Made by a program: the position numbers and the translations under genes
NCBI RefSeq assembly: GCF_003987435.1
Contig: NZ_PIQG01000001.1
Span: 186,001 to 250,000 of the forward strand
Length of the DNA stretch: 64,000 nt
Source of the DNA: Pseudidiomarina taiwanensis
GTDB lineage: Bacteria; Pseudomonadota; Gammaproteobacteria; Enterobacterales; Alteromonadaceae
Direction: 5' to 3'
Notes under the pieces: generated by a model
What the model saw: the letters and a program-made list of their open reading frames with translations, nothing else
What the model was told of the DNA's origin: nothing
Databases searched by the model: none
Shown: positions 36,871 through 46,308 of the stretch, one piece after another
Layout of the letters: each line of letters opens with the position of its first letter
Position numbering within the stretch: the stretch's first letter is position 1

Positions 36871-38114
36871 ATGAATAGTATTTTAGGCATTCTGATAATC
36901 CTTCTTATTGCATTTGCATTCTCTACCAATCGTCGCGGTATTCGCTGGCGCACAGTGGGTGGTGCATTTGCAATTCAAGTCGCACTTGGCGCCTTCGTAT
37001 TGTATGTGCCATTTGGTCAAGACGTGCTTTATGGTGTTGCAACGGCGGTGGGAAGCGTTATCAGTTACACCAATGCCGGTATCCAATTTATGTTTGGTGG
37101 CCTGCTCTCTGACAGTACAGGGTTTGTCTTTGCAATCAATGTATTAAGCGTCATTATCTTTTTCTCGTCATTGATTTCGGTGTTGTATTACCTGGGCATC
37201 ATGAAATGGATCATCAAGGTACTCGGCGGTGGCTTGCAGAAAGTCATTGGTAGCAGTCGGCCAGAATCCATGTCAGCCGCAGCAAATATTTTTGTCGGGC
37301 AAACTGAAGCGCCGATGATGGTCAGACCGTTTATTTCAAGTATGACGCGATCGGAGTTGTTCGCGGTCATGGTCGGCGGCATGGCCTCGGTTCTGGCTCA
37401 GTTCTGGCCGGTTACGCTGGTGTAGGGGTTGAGTTAAAGTATTTAATTGCAGCAAGCTTTATGGCAGCGCCTGCAGGGCTTCTGATGGCCAAGATGATCA
37501 TCCCTGAGTTAGACCAACCACGCGATGATTTAGATGCCATCATTGACCATTCAAATGGCAAAAAAAGCGGTGATGTGCAAGTCGAAGATGGCGCGGTTAA
37601 TGTGATTGATGCCGCCGCTGCGGGGGCCTCAAGCGGGGTGCAACTGGCGATTAACGTCGGTGCGATGTTGATTGCCTTTGTCGCGCTGATTGCCCTTATT
37701 AACGGTATCTTCGGTATGGTCGGCGGCTGGTTAGGCTATCCTGATTTAAGTCTGCAGCAGCTGTTCGGTTATATCTTCCAGCCCATCGCCTATATCTTAG
37801 GAGTAAGCTGGGACGAAGCACAATTAGCGGGAAGTTTTATTGGCCAGAAGCTGGTTATCAATGAATTTGTCGCGTATCTCGACTTTGTAAACTACAAAGA
37901 TCAACTTAGTGCGCATAGCCAAGTGATCATTACCTTTGTCTTGTGTGGCTTTGCGAACTTCTCATCGATCGCTATCTTACTCGGTGGGTTAGGTGGGATG
38001 GCGCCGAGCCGACGCCATGATATCGCGCGTTTAGGTTTACGTGCGCTTCTAGCCGCGACTCTAGCCAACATGATGAGTGCGGCCATCGCAGGCTTCTTCT
38101 TTAGCCTTAGCTAG
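36871..38114 (+). pseudogene. nupC: Nucleoside permease NupC, interrupted by a one-base frameshift
   Basis: A concentrative nucleoside transporter of the CNT family in two frames. From ATG 36871 the first 173 or so codons are normal ([14 protein letters not shown] is the family motif), then at GGMASV the frame shifts and stops at 37425. Dropping to the next frame restores [17 protein letters not shown] and the rest of the protein to 38114 ([23 protein letters not shown]). A single G seems missing after base 37392, where GTTGCTGGC would be expected. Everything else is well conserved, so this is either a recent mutation or a sequencing error. The 3' end overlaps convergent tesB by 8 bases. Confidence 0.92.
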
Positions 38115-38985
38115 ACTGTTTTGGCTTTTGGTGCTGGCGAATCACGCCCTCTTGAATGGTGGAGGCAACCAGCACCCCTTCACGGGTAAAGAACTGTCCT
38201 CTGACTAAGCCTCGACCGCCTGCAGCGGCGGGGCTATCAATGGCATAAAGTAACCAGTCATCCATCCGAAAATCTTTATGAAACCACATCGCATGGTCGA
38301 TGGTTGCCAGTTGCATATCCGGCTGCGCAAAACTTTTACCATGGGGTTGCACCGCCGTCGGCAGAAAATTGAAATCACTGGCGTAAGCAAGTAAATATTT
38401 ATGCACGCGTTGGTCATCAGGCATGGTGCCGTTGGCGCGCAGCCAAACATAGCGTTTGGGCTCCATGACCTGAGGTTTAAATGGATTATTAGCGGTTACA
38501 AAACGCATCTCGACCGGCTTTTCAGAGATGAATTTATTCCGAATCGACTCGGGAATAAGGTCGGCGTGCTCGCGGTAGATATCAAGATCAGACACCAAGC
38601 CTTCAGGTCCTGGCACATCAGGCATCTTATCTTGGTGCTCAAAACCAAGTTCTTCTACTTGGAATGAAGCGGTCATGTAAAAGATGGTTTTACCATGCTG
38701 AATCGCTTGCACCCGGCGAGCGGAAAAGCTTTTGCCGTCGCGAATAACTTCCACATCATAAACAATCGGGCGACTGGCATCGCCTGGGCGTAAGAAATAA
38801 CTGTGAAAAGAATGAATTTTGCGATCTTCCGGGACTGTTTCTTTTGCGGCAGAAAGCGCTTGGCCGATGACTTGTCCCCCGAACACGGCACGAAATCCGA
38901 GATCTTGGCTTTGGCCACGATAGAGTCCTTGCTCAATCGTTTCGAGTTTCAATAAATCTAATAAGTCGTCCAGTACCTTACCCAT
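38107..38985 (-). CDS. tesB: Acyl-CoA thioesterase II
   Basis: A 292-aa double-hotdog thioesterase that hydrolyses medium- and long-chain acyl-CoA. ATG 38985 (MGKVLDDLL) has GGGAG seven bases upstream, while the ATG at 38991 directly abuts that site. The N-terminal hotdog ends SFQVEE; the C-terminal one contains the catalytic Asp in [11 protein letters not shown], followed by [17 protein letters not shown] and the Gln in STIQEGVIR, as in E. coli TesB. Length is normal. It is convergent with nupC and overlaps its end by 8 bases. Confidence 0.94.
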   Translation of the reverse strand: MGKVLDDLLDLLKLETIEQGLYRGQSQDLGFRAVFGGQVIGQALSAAKETVPEDRKIHSFHSYFLRPGDASRPIVYDVEVIRDGKSFSARRVQAIQHGKTIFYMTASFQVEELGFEHQDKMPDVPGPEGLVSDLDIYREHADLIPESIRNKFISEKPVEMRFVTANNPFKPQVMEPKRYVWLRANGTMPDDQRVHKYLLAYASDFNFLPTAVQPHGKSFAQPDMQLATIDHAMWFHKDFRMDDWLLYAIDSPAAAGGRGLVRGQFFTREGVLVASTIQEGVIRQHQKPKQSS

Positions 38986-39115
38986 CTGCATCTCCCATCT
39001 TTCTAATCGCTATATTTTGCGGTTTGTTGTCGTTGCATACAAGGGGCAAGATTTGATCTTTGCCGCGCTGATGCTCATAGTGTATGCAGGTCAATGATGA
39101 CAGCAGGAGGGAATA

Positions 39116-41809
39116 ATGAGTGCCAAAACTCGTAACCGTGTGGATAGTTTAGGAACGGCAAGAACCTTAGATGTGCAAGGCAAAGAGTATCATTACTTCA
39201 GTCTAGCCAAGGCTGCAGAGGAGCTGGCAGATATTGGTGATATTTCTCAATTACCGGTGTCAATGAAGGTGTTGCTCGAGAACCTGTTGCGCAATGAAGA
39301 TGGAGACACTGTCACCCGTGCCGATATTGAGGCCATTGCTGAATGGTTAAAAGAGCGCCGCTCAAACACTGAAATTCAATATCGACCTGCTCGTGTGTTG
39401 ATGCAGGATTTCACCGGTGTTCCAGCCGTTGTCGATCTTGCAGCAATGCGTGATGCGGTCGCTAAAGCTGGCCACGACCCAGAGCAAATCAACCCATTAT
39501 CTGCGGTCGATTTAGTCATTGACCATTCTGTGATGGTGGATAAGTTTGCAACTCCCGAAGCATTTGCCGAAAACGTCAAAATCGAGATGGAGCGCAATTT
39601 TGAGCGCTACCAGTTTTTGCGTTGGGGCCAAAGTGCCTTTAAAAACTTTAGTGTGGTGCCACCGGGTACCGGTATTTGCCACCAGGTGAACTTGGAATAT
39701 TTAGCAAAAGTTGCTTGGACCGAAGAACAAGACGGTCGCACTGTGGTGATGCCAGATACCTTAGTGGGAACTGATTCGCATACCACCATGATCAATGGTT
39801 TGGGCGTCCTTGGCTGGGGAGTGGGTGGGATTGAAGCAGAAGCTGCCATGCTCGGTCAGCCCGTTTCCATGTTGATTCCGGAAGTAGTCGGCATGCGTCT
39901 CACCGGTAAGCTGCCAGAGGGAGTGACCGCGACCGATTTAGTGTTAACTGTGACCCAAATGCTGCGTGAGCGTGGGGTAGTGGGTAAGTTTGTCGAATTC
40001 TATGGTCCTGGGTTAGCGCATCTACCGTTGGCGGATCGCGCGACAATTGCCAATATGGCGCCTGAATATGGCGCGACCTGTGGCTTTTTCCCAGTTGATC
40101 AGGAAACTTTACGATATCTGCGACTCTCTGGTCGCTCTGAGCAGACTGTGGATTTAGTAGAGGCCTATGCAAAAGCGCAAGGTTTTTGGCGCGATGAAGG
40201 CAGTGAACCCGTCTTTAGCGACACCCTTGAGCTTGATTTGAATACGGTAGTTGCCTCACTGGCCGGACCGAAACGGCCACAAGATCGGGTGGCATTAACT
40301 GAGTTGAAACCACAACTTGATCTGATGCTCGCCAACTCCGGTCAAGCCAGCAGCGATGAGGGTGTTGAAGTTGCTGGGCAAGGCTATACGCTCAATCATG
40401 GTGACGTAGTCATTGCCGCCATTACCTCCTGTACCAACACCTCCAACCCGAGTGTGTTGATGGCGGCAGGCTTAGTCGCGAAAAAGGCCGTAGAAAGGGG
40501 CTTAATGCGCAAGCCTTGGGTGAAATCATCACTCGCCCCCGGCTCAAAAGTAGTCACCGATTACCTCAGTAAAGCAGGCTTATCTGAATATCTCGATAAG
40601 CTCGGCTTTAATCTCGTAGGCTATGGATGTACCACCTGTATCGGTAACTCTGGACCATTACCAGAGGTCATAAGCGAAGCAATTCAAAAGGGCAATTTAA
40701 CGGTATCGTCAGTACTGTCTGGGAACCGTAACTTCGAAGGTCGGGTGCACCCTGAAGTGCGCGCCAACTGGCTTGCTTCGCCACCGCTGGTGGTGGCTTA
40801 TGCCTTGGCCGGTACGACCCATATTGATTTGAGTAGTGAACCACTTGGCGTTGATAGCAACGAACAGCCGGTTTATTTGCGCGATATTTGGCCCACTAGT
40901 CATGAAATTGCCGAAGCAGTTGCGCTGGTGGATGGCGAGATGTTCCGTCGCGAATATGCGGATGTTTTCAGTGGTGATGAAGATTGGCGCGCGATCCCTA
41001 TTGGTGAAGGAAAAACCTATGATTGGCGTGATGATTCCACCTACGTCAAAAACCCACCATTTTTTGAAGGCATCGACCAACCTCTTGAGGTCGTTGAGCG
41101 TATCGAAAATGCTCGGGTACTGGCGAAATTTGGTGACTCGATTACCACCGACCATATTTCGCCGGCAGGCTCCATCAAAGCGGATTCGCCAGCCGGTCAA
41201 TATCTACAAGACAATGGTGTCGCGCCGAGTGATTTCAATAGCTATGGCTCACGCCGGGGTAATCATGAGGTAATGATGCGAGGTACGTTTGCTAACGTCC
41301 GTATCAAAAACCAATTGCTAGATGGCGTTGAAGGGGGGTACACGCTCCATATTCCATCGCATGAGCAAATGTCGATTTACGATGCAGCGATGCGCTACCA
41401 AGCGGAGCAAACCCCGCTGGTGGTATTAGCGGGCAAGGAATACGGCACTGGCTCAAGTCGTGACTGGGCGGCGAAAGGAACCCGATTGCTGGGGGTAAAA
41501 GCAGTTATTGCGGAAAGCTTCGAACGCATCCATCGCTCTAACCTAGTCGGGATGGGCGTGTTACCGTTGCAGTTTATGCCCGGAGAATCGGTTGAATCAC
41601 TTGGTTTAACAGGACACGAGGTATTGACCATCGAAGGTCTGAGTGATTTAACGACCGGTGCTGAACTCCAGGTCAAAGCCGTAACTGACGATGGCAAAGA
41701 TAAGCAGTTCACGGTCAAATGCCGCATCGATACCGGCAATGAACTTGCCTATTATCGCAGCGGCGGTATCTTGCACTATGTTTTGCGGGAGATGATTAAA
41801 GCGCACTAA
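39116..41809 (+). CDS. acnA: Aconitate hydratase A
   Basis: An 897-aa cytoplasmic [4Fe-4S] enzyme that interconverts citrate and isocitrate in the TCA and glyoxylate cycles. The cluster ligands are Cys439 (SCTNTSNPS), Cys505 and Cys508 ([10 protein letters not shown]), close to E. coli AcnA numbering. [19 protein letters not shown] and, in the swivel domain, [13 protein letters not shown] are also diagnostic. GGAGGG stands just before ATG 39116. Size and words identify AcnA rather than AcnB. The stop codon overlaps convergent folM by 4 bases. Confidence 0.97.
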   Translation: MSAKTRNRVDSLGTARTLDVQGKEYHYFSLAKAAEELADIGDISQLPVSMKVLLENLLRNEDGDTVTRADIEAIAEWLKERRSNTEIQYRPARVLMQDFTGVPAVVDLAAMRDAVAKAGHDPEQINPLSAVDLVIDHSVMVDKFATPEAFAENVKIEMERNFERYQFLRWGQSAFKNFSVVPPGTGICHQVNLEYLAKVAWTEEQDGRTVVMPDTLVGTDSHTTMINGLGVLGWGVGGIEAEAAMLGQPVSMLIPEVVGMRLTGKLPEGVTATDLVLTVTQMLRERGVVGKFVEFYGPGLAHLPLADRATIANMAPEYGATCGFFPVDQETLRYLRLSGRSEQTVDLVEAYAKAQGFWRDEGSEPVFSDTLELDLNTVVASLAGPKRPQDRVALTELKPQLDLMLANSGQASSDEGVEVAGQGYTLNHGDVVIAAITSCTNTSNPSVLMAAGLVAKKAVERGLMRKPWVKSSLAPGSKVVTDYLSKAGLSEYLDKLGFNLVGYGCTTCIGNSGPLPEVISEAIQKGNLTVSSVLSGNRNFEGRVHPEVRANWLASPPLVVAYALAGTTHIDLSSEPLGVDSNEQPVYLRDIWPTSHEIAEAVALVDGEMFRREYADVFSGDEDWRAIPIGEGKTYDWRDDSTYVKNPPFFEGIDQPLEVVERIENARVLAKFGDSITTDHISPAGSIKADSPAGQYLQDNGVAPSDFNSYGSRRGNHEVMMRGTFANVRIKNQLLDGVEGGYTLHIPSHEQMSIYDAAMRYQAEQTPLVVLAGKEYGTGSSRDWAAKGTRLLGVKAVIAESFERIHRSNLVGMGVLPLQFMPGESVESLGLTGHEVLTIEGLSDLTTGAELQVKAVTDDGKDKQFTVKCRIDTGNELAYYRSGGILHYVLREMIKAH

Positions 41810-42516
41810 ATATTGAGTGCGCGCCCTCCATCAACTTTAATGGACTCACCCGTGATGAAGCGATTGTCGCGTAAAAAGCGCACCGCTTCAATCATGGGCT
41901 GAAGTCCACCTTCTACTTTCAATGGGGTTTGCTCGAGCACGGTGCGACGATGCTCGGAATCATGCTCAGGCAGAAATAGAATAGGGCCGGGCTGAATCGC
42001 ATTAACGCGCACATGCGGGGCGAGTGTTTTCGCAAAGCTCTGAGTGAGGCTCGCAAGACCGGCTTTCGCCGCACAATAAGCAATATATTGTGGTGAAGGG
42101 CTATCAACATAGATATCAGTAATATTTACCACTAAGGCGTCATCAGCCGCCTCAAACTCACTTTGCAAATAATGGATCAGTAGATAAGGCGCCATAGCAT
42201 GCACTCGAAAAACGGCATCGAGATTAGCAAGATCTGCATCTACGGTTTGATTATTGAAAAAACACGAGGCATTGTTGACTAACAAATCAACTTTTAACGT
42301 GTGGCTCTGAATAGCACGAATCAGTCGCTTGACCTCTTGCAGATCGCTTAAATCCGCCTGTAAACCTATGGCACCGAGTTGCTCGAGTTCATCAATGCCT
42401 GCGCGAGAGGTGTTGTAATGAGCGAGAACGATATAATTTTCAGCGAGTAAAGCTTTGGCTAACTCAAAGCCAAAACGTCTTCCGGCACCGGTAATAACAG
42501 CTACTTTCTGAGTCAC
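41806..42516 (-). CDS. folM: FolM-like pteridine/dihydromonapterin reductase (SDR family)
   Basis: A 236-aa short-chain dehydrogenase. The nucleotide motif [12 protein letters not shown] has the TGxxxR-x-G pattern that separates FolM and pteridine reductases (NADPH-dependent) from ordinary SDRs. NNAS, the catalytic Tyr-x3-Lys in AYCAAKAGL, and the [11 protein letters not shown] stretch follow; the end [10 protein letters not shown] is typical. It should reduce dihydromonapterin or dihydrofolate. It overlaps the upstream folK-like gene by 4 bases (ATGA), which supports a pterin role for both. It ends 4 bases into convergent acnA. Confidence 0.87.
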   Translation of the reverse strand: MTQKVAVITGAGRRFGFELAKALLAENYIVLAHYNTSRAGIDELEQLGAIGLQADLSDLQEVKRLIRAIQSHTLKVDLLVNNASCFFNNQTVDADLANLDAVFRVHAMAPYLLIHYLQSEFEAADDALVVNITDIYVDSPSPQYIAYCAAKAGLASLTQSFAKTLAPHVRVNAIQPGPILFLPEHDSEHRRTVLEQTPLKVEGGLQPMIEAVRFLRDNRFITGESIKVDGGRALNI

Positions 42517-42920
42517 AGTTGAAGCTCCTGAGATGCATTGTGGGTTTCAAATTGTTGCTTGAATTCAGCACCAAGAGTACGCAAATAGCTCGGGACTTGC
42601 GCCCAGACTTGGTCAGAGTAGGGCCCAAGAATATCGATATCCATAGGTCGATCAAGAATGCTGCAACGAGGATCTTCGCGATCTCGACCGAATTCAATTT
42701 CGATTTGATTGAACTCAAGTTTTAGCTCAGTTGCAGAGAGTTCGGTTTCAATCACAAACAAACCGTTGAGGAAGTCTGAATTTGATTCCATGGCAACGGG
42801 CTTGGTGGTGATAACCGCTGAGTAAAACACCTCTCCCAGAGGCTCAAGTCGTTGTTGGACTCTGGCAAAGTTTTGCTTGGGTTCGATATTCGCGCCTAAA
42901 CTGCATAGGTACCGGTACAT
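42513..42920 (-). CDS. Short HPPK (FolK)-like pyrophosphokinase
   Basis: A 135-aa protein of the HPPK fold, which pyrophosphorylates 6-hydroxymethyl-7,8-dihydropterin. Visible motifs are the start YRYLCSLGANIEPKQN, the substrate loop with SDFLNG, EFGRDREDPRC, and the metal-binding Asp pair in RPMDIDILG. It is about 20 residues shorter than E. coli FolK, mostly at the C-terminus. Its coupling to folM points to an alternative pterin branch; a standard folK beside panB would normally lie elsewhere. True catalytic activity is not assured. Confidence 0.78.
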   Translation of the reverse strand: MYRYLCSLGANIEPKQNFARVQQRLEPLGEVFYSAVITTKPVAMESNSDFLNGLFVIETELSATELKLEFNQIEIEFGRDREDPRCSILDRPMDIDILGPYSDQVWAQVPSYLRTLGAEFKQQFETHNASQELQL

Positions 42921-42998
42921 GAGAATTTCCTGTCGTCTGAACCTGCATACACTACGCAGTTAAAGCGCAGATAGATCGTCATCCCGAGCTGATTGAGG

Positions 42999-44366
42999 TT
43001 ACTTCACCAGCTCTAAGAGGACTTTCGCGATCTCGGTATTATCGCGATAACCGCGCAGTTCATCAGCCCCTGGGCCCTCTGCTAAAATCGGCACGTCAAC
43101 CGCAGTGTGCCCCGTCGTCGTCCAACCTGTACGAGTATGTTCACTGATAAGTTGCACCAACACTGCACCCAATTGACGTTGCTGGGTACGCGTTGAGCTA
43201 TCAGCTGCAAATTCAACACTAAGCACCGCATCCCACTCAGCTTCAGTAAATGCCAGATTGAGCCGTGGCCCGAGGTAATCTCGCCATTCGCTGCGTGGCA
43301 TTTCAAGCATCGCCGTGGTCAGGTGCTGCAGGGAGTTTTGGATCCGCATCACTTTATCTGAGTGCCAAGCATACTCGCCGCCTTGGCCCAGAGTTAAGCC
43401 ACCGGTTGAGTGGTCGGCAGTAATCACCAATAGGGTGTTCGGGTGACGTTGCATAAATTCGCGCACGACCGCAATAGCTTGAGCGAAATCTTCGATTTCA
43501 TGAATAGCACAGGCGATATCGTTGGCATGACCGCACCAATCGATTTGGCTGCCTTCAATCATCAGTGCAAAAGGCTTTTGCTGTTCGCGCTGCTGTTGTT
43601 CGAGTAGGCGTAAGGCAGTCGTTGTCATGCTGGCAAGGCGCGGCTGATCATCAATGGCATGAGGTAGCCCAACCGGAGCAAACAACCCCATAGCCGGCAA
43701 ACGTGTTAACCCGTCCATTTGCTCAAATTCGGTAATGATGGTCATGCCTTGCTCGCGCAGCTCAGGTAACCAATCTTTATCGGCCCGACTGAAATCAGCA
43801 TAACCGCCACCGAGGAGCACATCAAAAGACCACTTACCCGGCGCAATAGGTGTTGCGAGCGAGTCGGCAATGGCGTGATACTCGCGCCGCGACGGATGAT
43901 GGGTAAAGAAGGATGCCGGCGTTGCATGGGTGACTTGTGAGGTTGAAATAGCCCCTGTTAACCAGCCATGCTGACGCGCCAGTTCCATCAAGGTTTGTTG
44001 TGGATGCTGTTCAGTATCAACACCGATCGCACCGTTGTAGCTTTTTACGCCAGTTGCCAAAGCTGTGGCACTGGCTGCGGAATCAGTCACCCAGGTATCA
44101 TCGTCCGGGTAGGTGGTAGCTGCGCCGACGAGCAAATCATCAAATACAGTCGGAGTCAGCGTATCTGCGCCTAAGGTGCTGTTGGCATAGCGATAAGCTG
44201 AGATGAACTCAAAGCCCATGCCGTCACCAATCATATAAATGATATTTGGCGGCTGCGTGGTTGCCGCTTCAACTTCTGCATTTGCGTTGTCGGTGGTTTG
44301 ACAGCCACTTAAATTAAATGCTGCTAAGGTTCCCAAAACAGCGAGCGATAAAACTGATTTGCGCAT
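42999..44366 (-). CDS. Alkaline phosphatase family lipoprotein
   Basis: A 455-aa periplasmic phosphomonoesterase of the PhoA superfamily. The signal has lipobox LSGC (Cys22). Metal and catalytic motifs: IYMIGDGMGFEF with the first Asp; VTDSAASATALATG with the nucleophilic Ser; the IDWCGHAND segment with Asp and His ligands; and ITADHSTGGLT. The TGHTAVDVPI segment near the C-terminus carries the last His. There is no neighbouring Pho regulator. Substrate is unknown, but orthophosphate monoesters are usual. Confidence 0.92.
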   Translation of the reverse strand: MRKSVLSLAVLGTLAAFNLSGCQTTDNANAEVEAATTQPPNIIYMIGDGMGFEFISAYRYANSTLGADTLTPTVFDDLLVGAATTYPDDDTWVTDSAASATALATGVKSYNGAIGVDTEQHPQQTLMELARQHGWLTGAISTSQVTHATPASFFTHHPSRREYHAIADSLATPIAPGKWSFDVLLGGGYADFSRADKDWLPELREQGMTIITEFEQMDGLTRLPAMGLFAPVGLPHAIDDQPRLASMTTTALRLLEQQQREQQKPFALMIEGSQIDWCGHANDIACAIHEIEDFAQAIAVVREFMQRHPNTLLVITADHSTGGLTLGQGGEYAWHSDKVMRIQNSLQHLTTAMLEMPRSEWRDYLGPRLNLAFTEAEWDAVLSVEFAADSSTRTQQRQLGAVLVQLISEHTRTGWTTTGHTAVDVPILAEGPGADELRGYRDNTEIAKVLLELVK

Positions 44367-44464
44367 GATTTAATACCACAACATATAAAGCCAATAATTC
44401 GGCATCAAAAGATACCTCTAATCGTACCACAACTGAATGACAAATTGATGACTAATACAGCGCC

Positions 44465-45304
44465 TCAGTCTGTGTCACATTGTCTCTCTGTCACCTTCCA
44501 TACCACGGGCTGCCAATAGTCCTGACTGCTGCGCTCGAAGCGCTTGCGCGGGAAAAACTCTGCCGCCAGATGGTATTGCTTATTGGCCTCAATCGTGATC
44601 GTGAGGGGTTTATCCACTTTTAGACTGCGACTGCGTCTAAGCTCTGTTGAACTGATTTGCTCATACAAGTGAATGGTATGCTCCCCAACGGGAAGTTTAA
44701 TGATACTACGGTGATTTTGTGAGGTGTCACCGTCAATGTCAGCAAGGCTCACCGGGAATAATTCACGACTTTCCGGCGGATGCTGAAAGATCGAGATACG
44801 CCCACAGCCAGCAAGGTTCTCAGTTGTCAGCAGTTCACTCTCGAGTTCATTGTCGATTTCAAGCCGCCAGCCAGGAACAACTGTGGCGGTTACTGTACCT
44901 GTTACAGCAAGTTCTTGGTCGCCGCGCTGCAAACTCACTTGCAGCGGCTGGCCATGCTCAAGCTCAGCTAGGTGCGCTAACACTTCGGTCAAACTGCCCA
45001 AGTTACGTTCAGAGTTTATCCCAACCAGGATATCACCAACCTGAACCTCCATACTTGCTGCAACTGAGCCGGGCTTAACACTCATGACTTGCAGTTGCGG
45101 AGATAAGATAACGCCCCATTCGAAATAGCTGCGAGCGGGTTCCTGTAGGACGGTTCGGGTTGCCGCGCCATCTGCTTTGGCAGCAGCGACGGCTGCAGCT
45201 CGCGCGAGTTCACGGGCCTGTTGCTCTTGCGTCACATCGGCGCTCGCTGCCGTTGCAATAAAGCTAAGTAGGCAAAGCAATAATCCACTCATCAGCTTCT
45301 TCAT
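44465..45304 (-). CDS. Periplasmic PDZ-domain protein of unknown function
   Basis: A 279-aa protein with a signal peptide (MKKLMSGLLL to ASAD). Residues about 63-140 form a PDZ-like domain (WGVILSPQLQVMSVKPGSVA, VQVGDILVGINSERN, GQPLQVSLQRG). From about 165 a beta-rich domain follows (CGRISIFQHPP, KLPVGEHTIHLYE, ITIEANKQYHLAAEFF) that resembles periplasmic proteins of the MalM or DUF2057 kind in style only. No protease triad is visible. It is the last gene of a three-gene operon with an ECF sigma factor and a putative anti-sigma factor, overlapping the latter by 4 bases, so it may be a sensor or effector. Confidence 0.75.
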   Translation of the reverse strand: MKKLMSGLLLCLLSFIATAASADVTQEQQARELARAAAVAAAKADGAATRTVLQEPARSYFEWGVILSPQLQVMSVKPGSVAASMEVQVGDILVGINSERNLGSLTEVLAHLAELEHGQPLQVSLQRGDQELAVTGTVTATVVPGWRLEIDNELESELLTTENLAGCGRISIFQHPPESRELFPVSLADIDGDTSQNHRSIIKLPVGEHTIHLYEQISSTELRRSRSLKVDKPLTITIEANKQYHLAAEFFPRKRFERSSQDYWQPVVWKVTERQCDTD

Positions 45305-45681
45305 AAGGTTCTCCCGTTAGGTTGTTGCGCTAAGAGCAGCTCACGTTGCTGCCAAAGTTGTTGCAGCTCTGCCTCGCTCACGCCGCGCAGATACGCCATT
45401 TGAATTTTTTGTTCGATGGCATCAAGGCGATAATTTTCGACCAGTAACATCGGGGTGTTCTGGTTTACTGGAGTTGCGGGCGAATTAAAATTGAGCTGGG
45501 TGATGGCGACCGTTAGCACCGCCGCAGCGGCGATACCCATGCCCCAACGCCAGCTGGTTCGCTTGGCTTGCTGTGGCTGTACCTGTTGCCACTCGAGTTC
45601 TGAATGATAACTCTCGGCAAGCCCGTGTAGGCGCTTTTTAAGGGCTTTTTCAAACAAATCGTCAGGTGATTTATTCGACAT
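45301..45681 (-). CDS. Putative anti-sigma factor, single membrane span
   Basis: A 126-aa protein. The first 40 or so residues are polar and helical (PDDLFEKALKKRLHGL), one membrane helix follows at about 46-64 (WGMGIAAAAVLTVAITQL), and the outer part ends with a helical stretch (AEAELQQLWQQRELLL-like). There is no zinc-binding HxxxCxxC motif. Its place directly behind an ECF sigma gene with an 11-base overlap, its size and its topology suggest an anti-sigma factor; I recognise no family. Confidence 0.65.
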   Translation of the reverse strand: MSNKSPDDLFEKALKKRLHGLAESYHSELEWQQVQPQQAKRTSWRWGMGIAAAAVLTVAITQLNFNSPATPVNQNTPMLLVENYRLDAIEQKIQMAYLRGVSEAELQQLWQQRELLLAQQPNGRTL

Positions 45682-46228
45682 ATTTTAAAACTCCTTGCTG
45701 CAACTTCTTTAACGCTCGATGATAACGCTGCCGAATTGTTGCAGCGGGTATCTGGTAAAGTTCGGCAATCTCGTTGTGATTAAAATCTTCGACCAAATAG
45801 AGCCAAACAATCTGTTGTTCCTCGGGTTGCAATAACTCGAGGTATTTTTCCAGATCATCTAACTCACTCAAACGCTCAGCCGCTGCCTGCGATGGCTGTG
45901 GTGACTCTTCATGTTCGAGAGCAGCTGAATCAACTGCAACCAGGCGTTGTGGTTTGCGTAAATGCGCAAGGGTCAGATTCACGCTCAGTTGCTTTAACCA
46001 TGAGCCTAGCGCGTTATGGTCTTGTAACTGAGGGAGCTTTTGAAATGCTTGGATAAACGCATCTTGACTTAAGTCTTGGGCCAATTCGGGATCCCGCGTC
46101 AAGCCTCGAATCAGTCGATAAACAGGCGTTTTATAGGTCTCAAAAATGACCCGCTGAGCTGCGCTGCGACCCCGCTTGGCTGCGCTAATTAAGCTGTGAT
46201 CCAGTTGTGTCGCAAAGTTTGTGCTCAC
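45671..46228 (-). CDS. ECF-type RNA polymerase sigma factor
   Basis: A 185-aa group 4 sigma factor. GTG 46228 (VSTNFATQL) is preceded by AGGA; the frame also allows TTG 46231. Region 2 includes RLIRGLTRDPELAQDLSQDAFIQAF with the DLSQD core contact, and region 4 has LQPEEQQIVWLYLVEDFNHNEIAEL and PAATIRQRYHRALKKL as the -35 reading helix-turn-helix. It heads an operon with a putative anti-sigma factor and a PDZ protein. The signal is unknown; envelope stress is a reasonable guess. Confidence 0.9.
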   Translation of the reverse strand: MSTNFATQLDHSLISAAKRGRSAAQRVIFETYKTPVYRLIRGLTRDPELAQDLSQDAFIQAFQKLPQLQDHNALGSWLKQLSVNLTLAHLRKPQRLVAVDSAALEHEESPQPSQAAAERLSELDDLEKYLELLQPEEQQIVWLYLVEDFNHNEIAELYQIPAATIRQRYHRALKKLQQGVLKYVE

Positions 46229-46308
46229 CAAGGCATCCTACTCAGTTGTTTCAATAAGTATAGATGCCGTGGCGAGGGGATGTGTGACAGAAATCACAAA
46301 GATCTAGA

